DNA of 23,471 nt from JBKHJA01 sp046538375 (GTDB taxonomy: Bacteria > Acidobacteriota > Aminicenantia > Aminicenantales > Aminicenantaceae): assembly GCA_046538375.1 (NCBI GenBank), contig JBKHJA010000029.1, positions 1 through 23,471 on the forward strand. The letters are read 5' to 3'. The position numbers and the translations under genes were made by a program. Positions 23,367 through 23,471 of the stretch are shown here, piece after piece. Each line of letters starts with the position of its first letter. Positions within the stretch are counted from its first letter, which is position 1. The notes under the pieces were generated by a model. That model was not told where the DNA came from, did not search any database, and was given only the letters and a program-made list of their open reading frames with translations.

Positions 23367-23471
23367 CAGGAAATCAGGGACATGACCAGGAAATCAGGGA
23401 CATGACCCGGAAATTGGGGACATGACCCGGAAATTGGGGACATGACCCGGAAATTGGGGACATGACCCAAT
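23367..23471. repeat. 20-bp tandem repeat array at the right edge
   Basis: The unit is CATGACCCGGAAATTGGGGA. One 14-bp partial copy (23367-23380), one variant copy (23381-23400, CAGG and TCAGGGA), three identical copies (23401-23460) and an 11-bp partial copy are present. There are no spacers, so this is not CRISPR. The last partial copy departs from the unit to CCCAAT and so forms an inverted repeat with the preceding ATTGGG (23453-23458 with 23466-23471, 7-nt loop). The array may continue outside the window. Confidence 0.9.

Noticed and set aside
23367..23471. Possible CRISPR array
   Set aside because: Units follow one another directly with no spacers, and no cas genes are present.

Overview
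This 23.5 kb window comes from a diderm bacterium with moderate GC. It carries an outer-membrane-factor/RND pump, a beta-barrel-type DUF5916 protein, a lipoprotein, a CarD-type regulator, a divergent Hfq, and a eukaryotic-type kinase/phosphatase/FHA gene set. This mix resembles Acidobacteriota, possibly the Aminicenantia, but that placement is inferred from gene content only. There are no rRNA or tRNA genes, no CRISPR array and no complete insertion sequence. No gene-free stretch exceeds about 205 bp.

Layout from left to right. (1) Positions 126-3109, minus strand: the conserved rpmH-rnpA-yidD-yidC-jag block for ribosomal protein L34, RNase P protein and membrane protein insertion. It is packed with overlaps and read from a TTGACA promoter. 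(2) Positions 3255-5513, plus strand, divergent: a carD-like regulator, a CorC/CNNM-type transporter and smpB. The carD promoter (TTGACT-17-TATAAT) ends only 8 bp before the ATG, so the mRNA should be leaderless. (3) Positions 5552-8840, minus strand: a secreted M1 metallopeptidase that converges on smpB across a shared hairpin, then an hfq-pdxA pair with its own promoter. (4) Positions 9080-14430, minus strand: a four-gene phosphosignalling cassette. In transcription order these are a membrane Ser/Thr kinase, a membrane PP2C phosphatase, a zinc-ribbon/FHA adaptor, and a secreted trypsin-like protease joined through one transmembrane helix to a C-terminal FHA domain. (5) Positions 14690-15106: a small lipoprotein of unknown function. 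(6) Positions 15282-20911, minus strand: a three-gene heavy-metal-type RND efflux operon (outer membrane factor, adaptor, pump). (7) Positions 21074-23266, minus strand: a CBM9-like/DUF5916 outer-membrane protein. The window then ends in a 20-bp tandem repeat.

The kinase-phosphatase-FHA-protease cassette is the most interesting part. Kinase and phosphatase catalytic domains should face the cytoplasm. The kinase, phosphatase and protease each have one transmembrane helix and a short TPR-like segment predicted to lie outside the membrane. The protease active site is also outside, while its phosphothreonine-reader (FHA) domain is inside. A simple model is that cytoplasmic phosphorylation, read by the FHA domains, controls or localises an envelope protease. 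This model is inferred from domain order and predicted topology and has not been shown experimentally.

Start codons were changed from the longest open frame where ribosome-binding sites, promoters or overlaps demanded it: pdxA, the protease-FHA gene, the kinase, the lipoprotein (TTG) and the RND adaptor.
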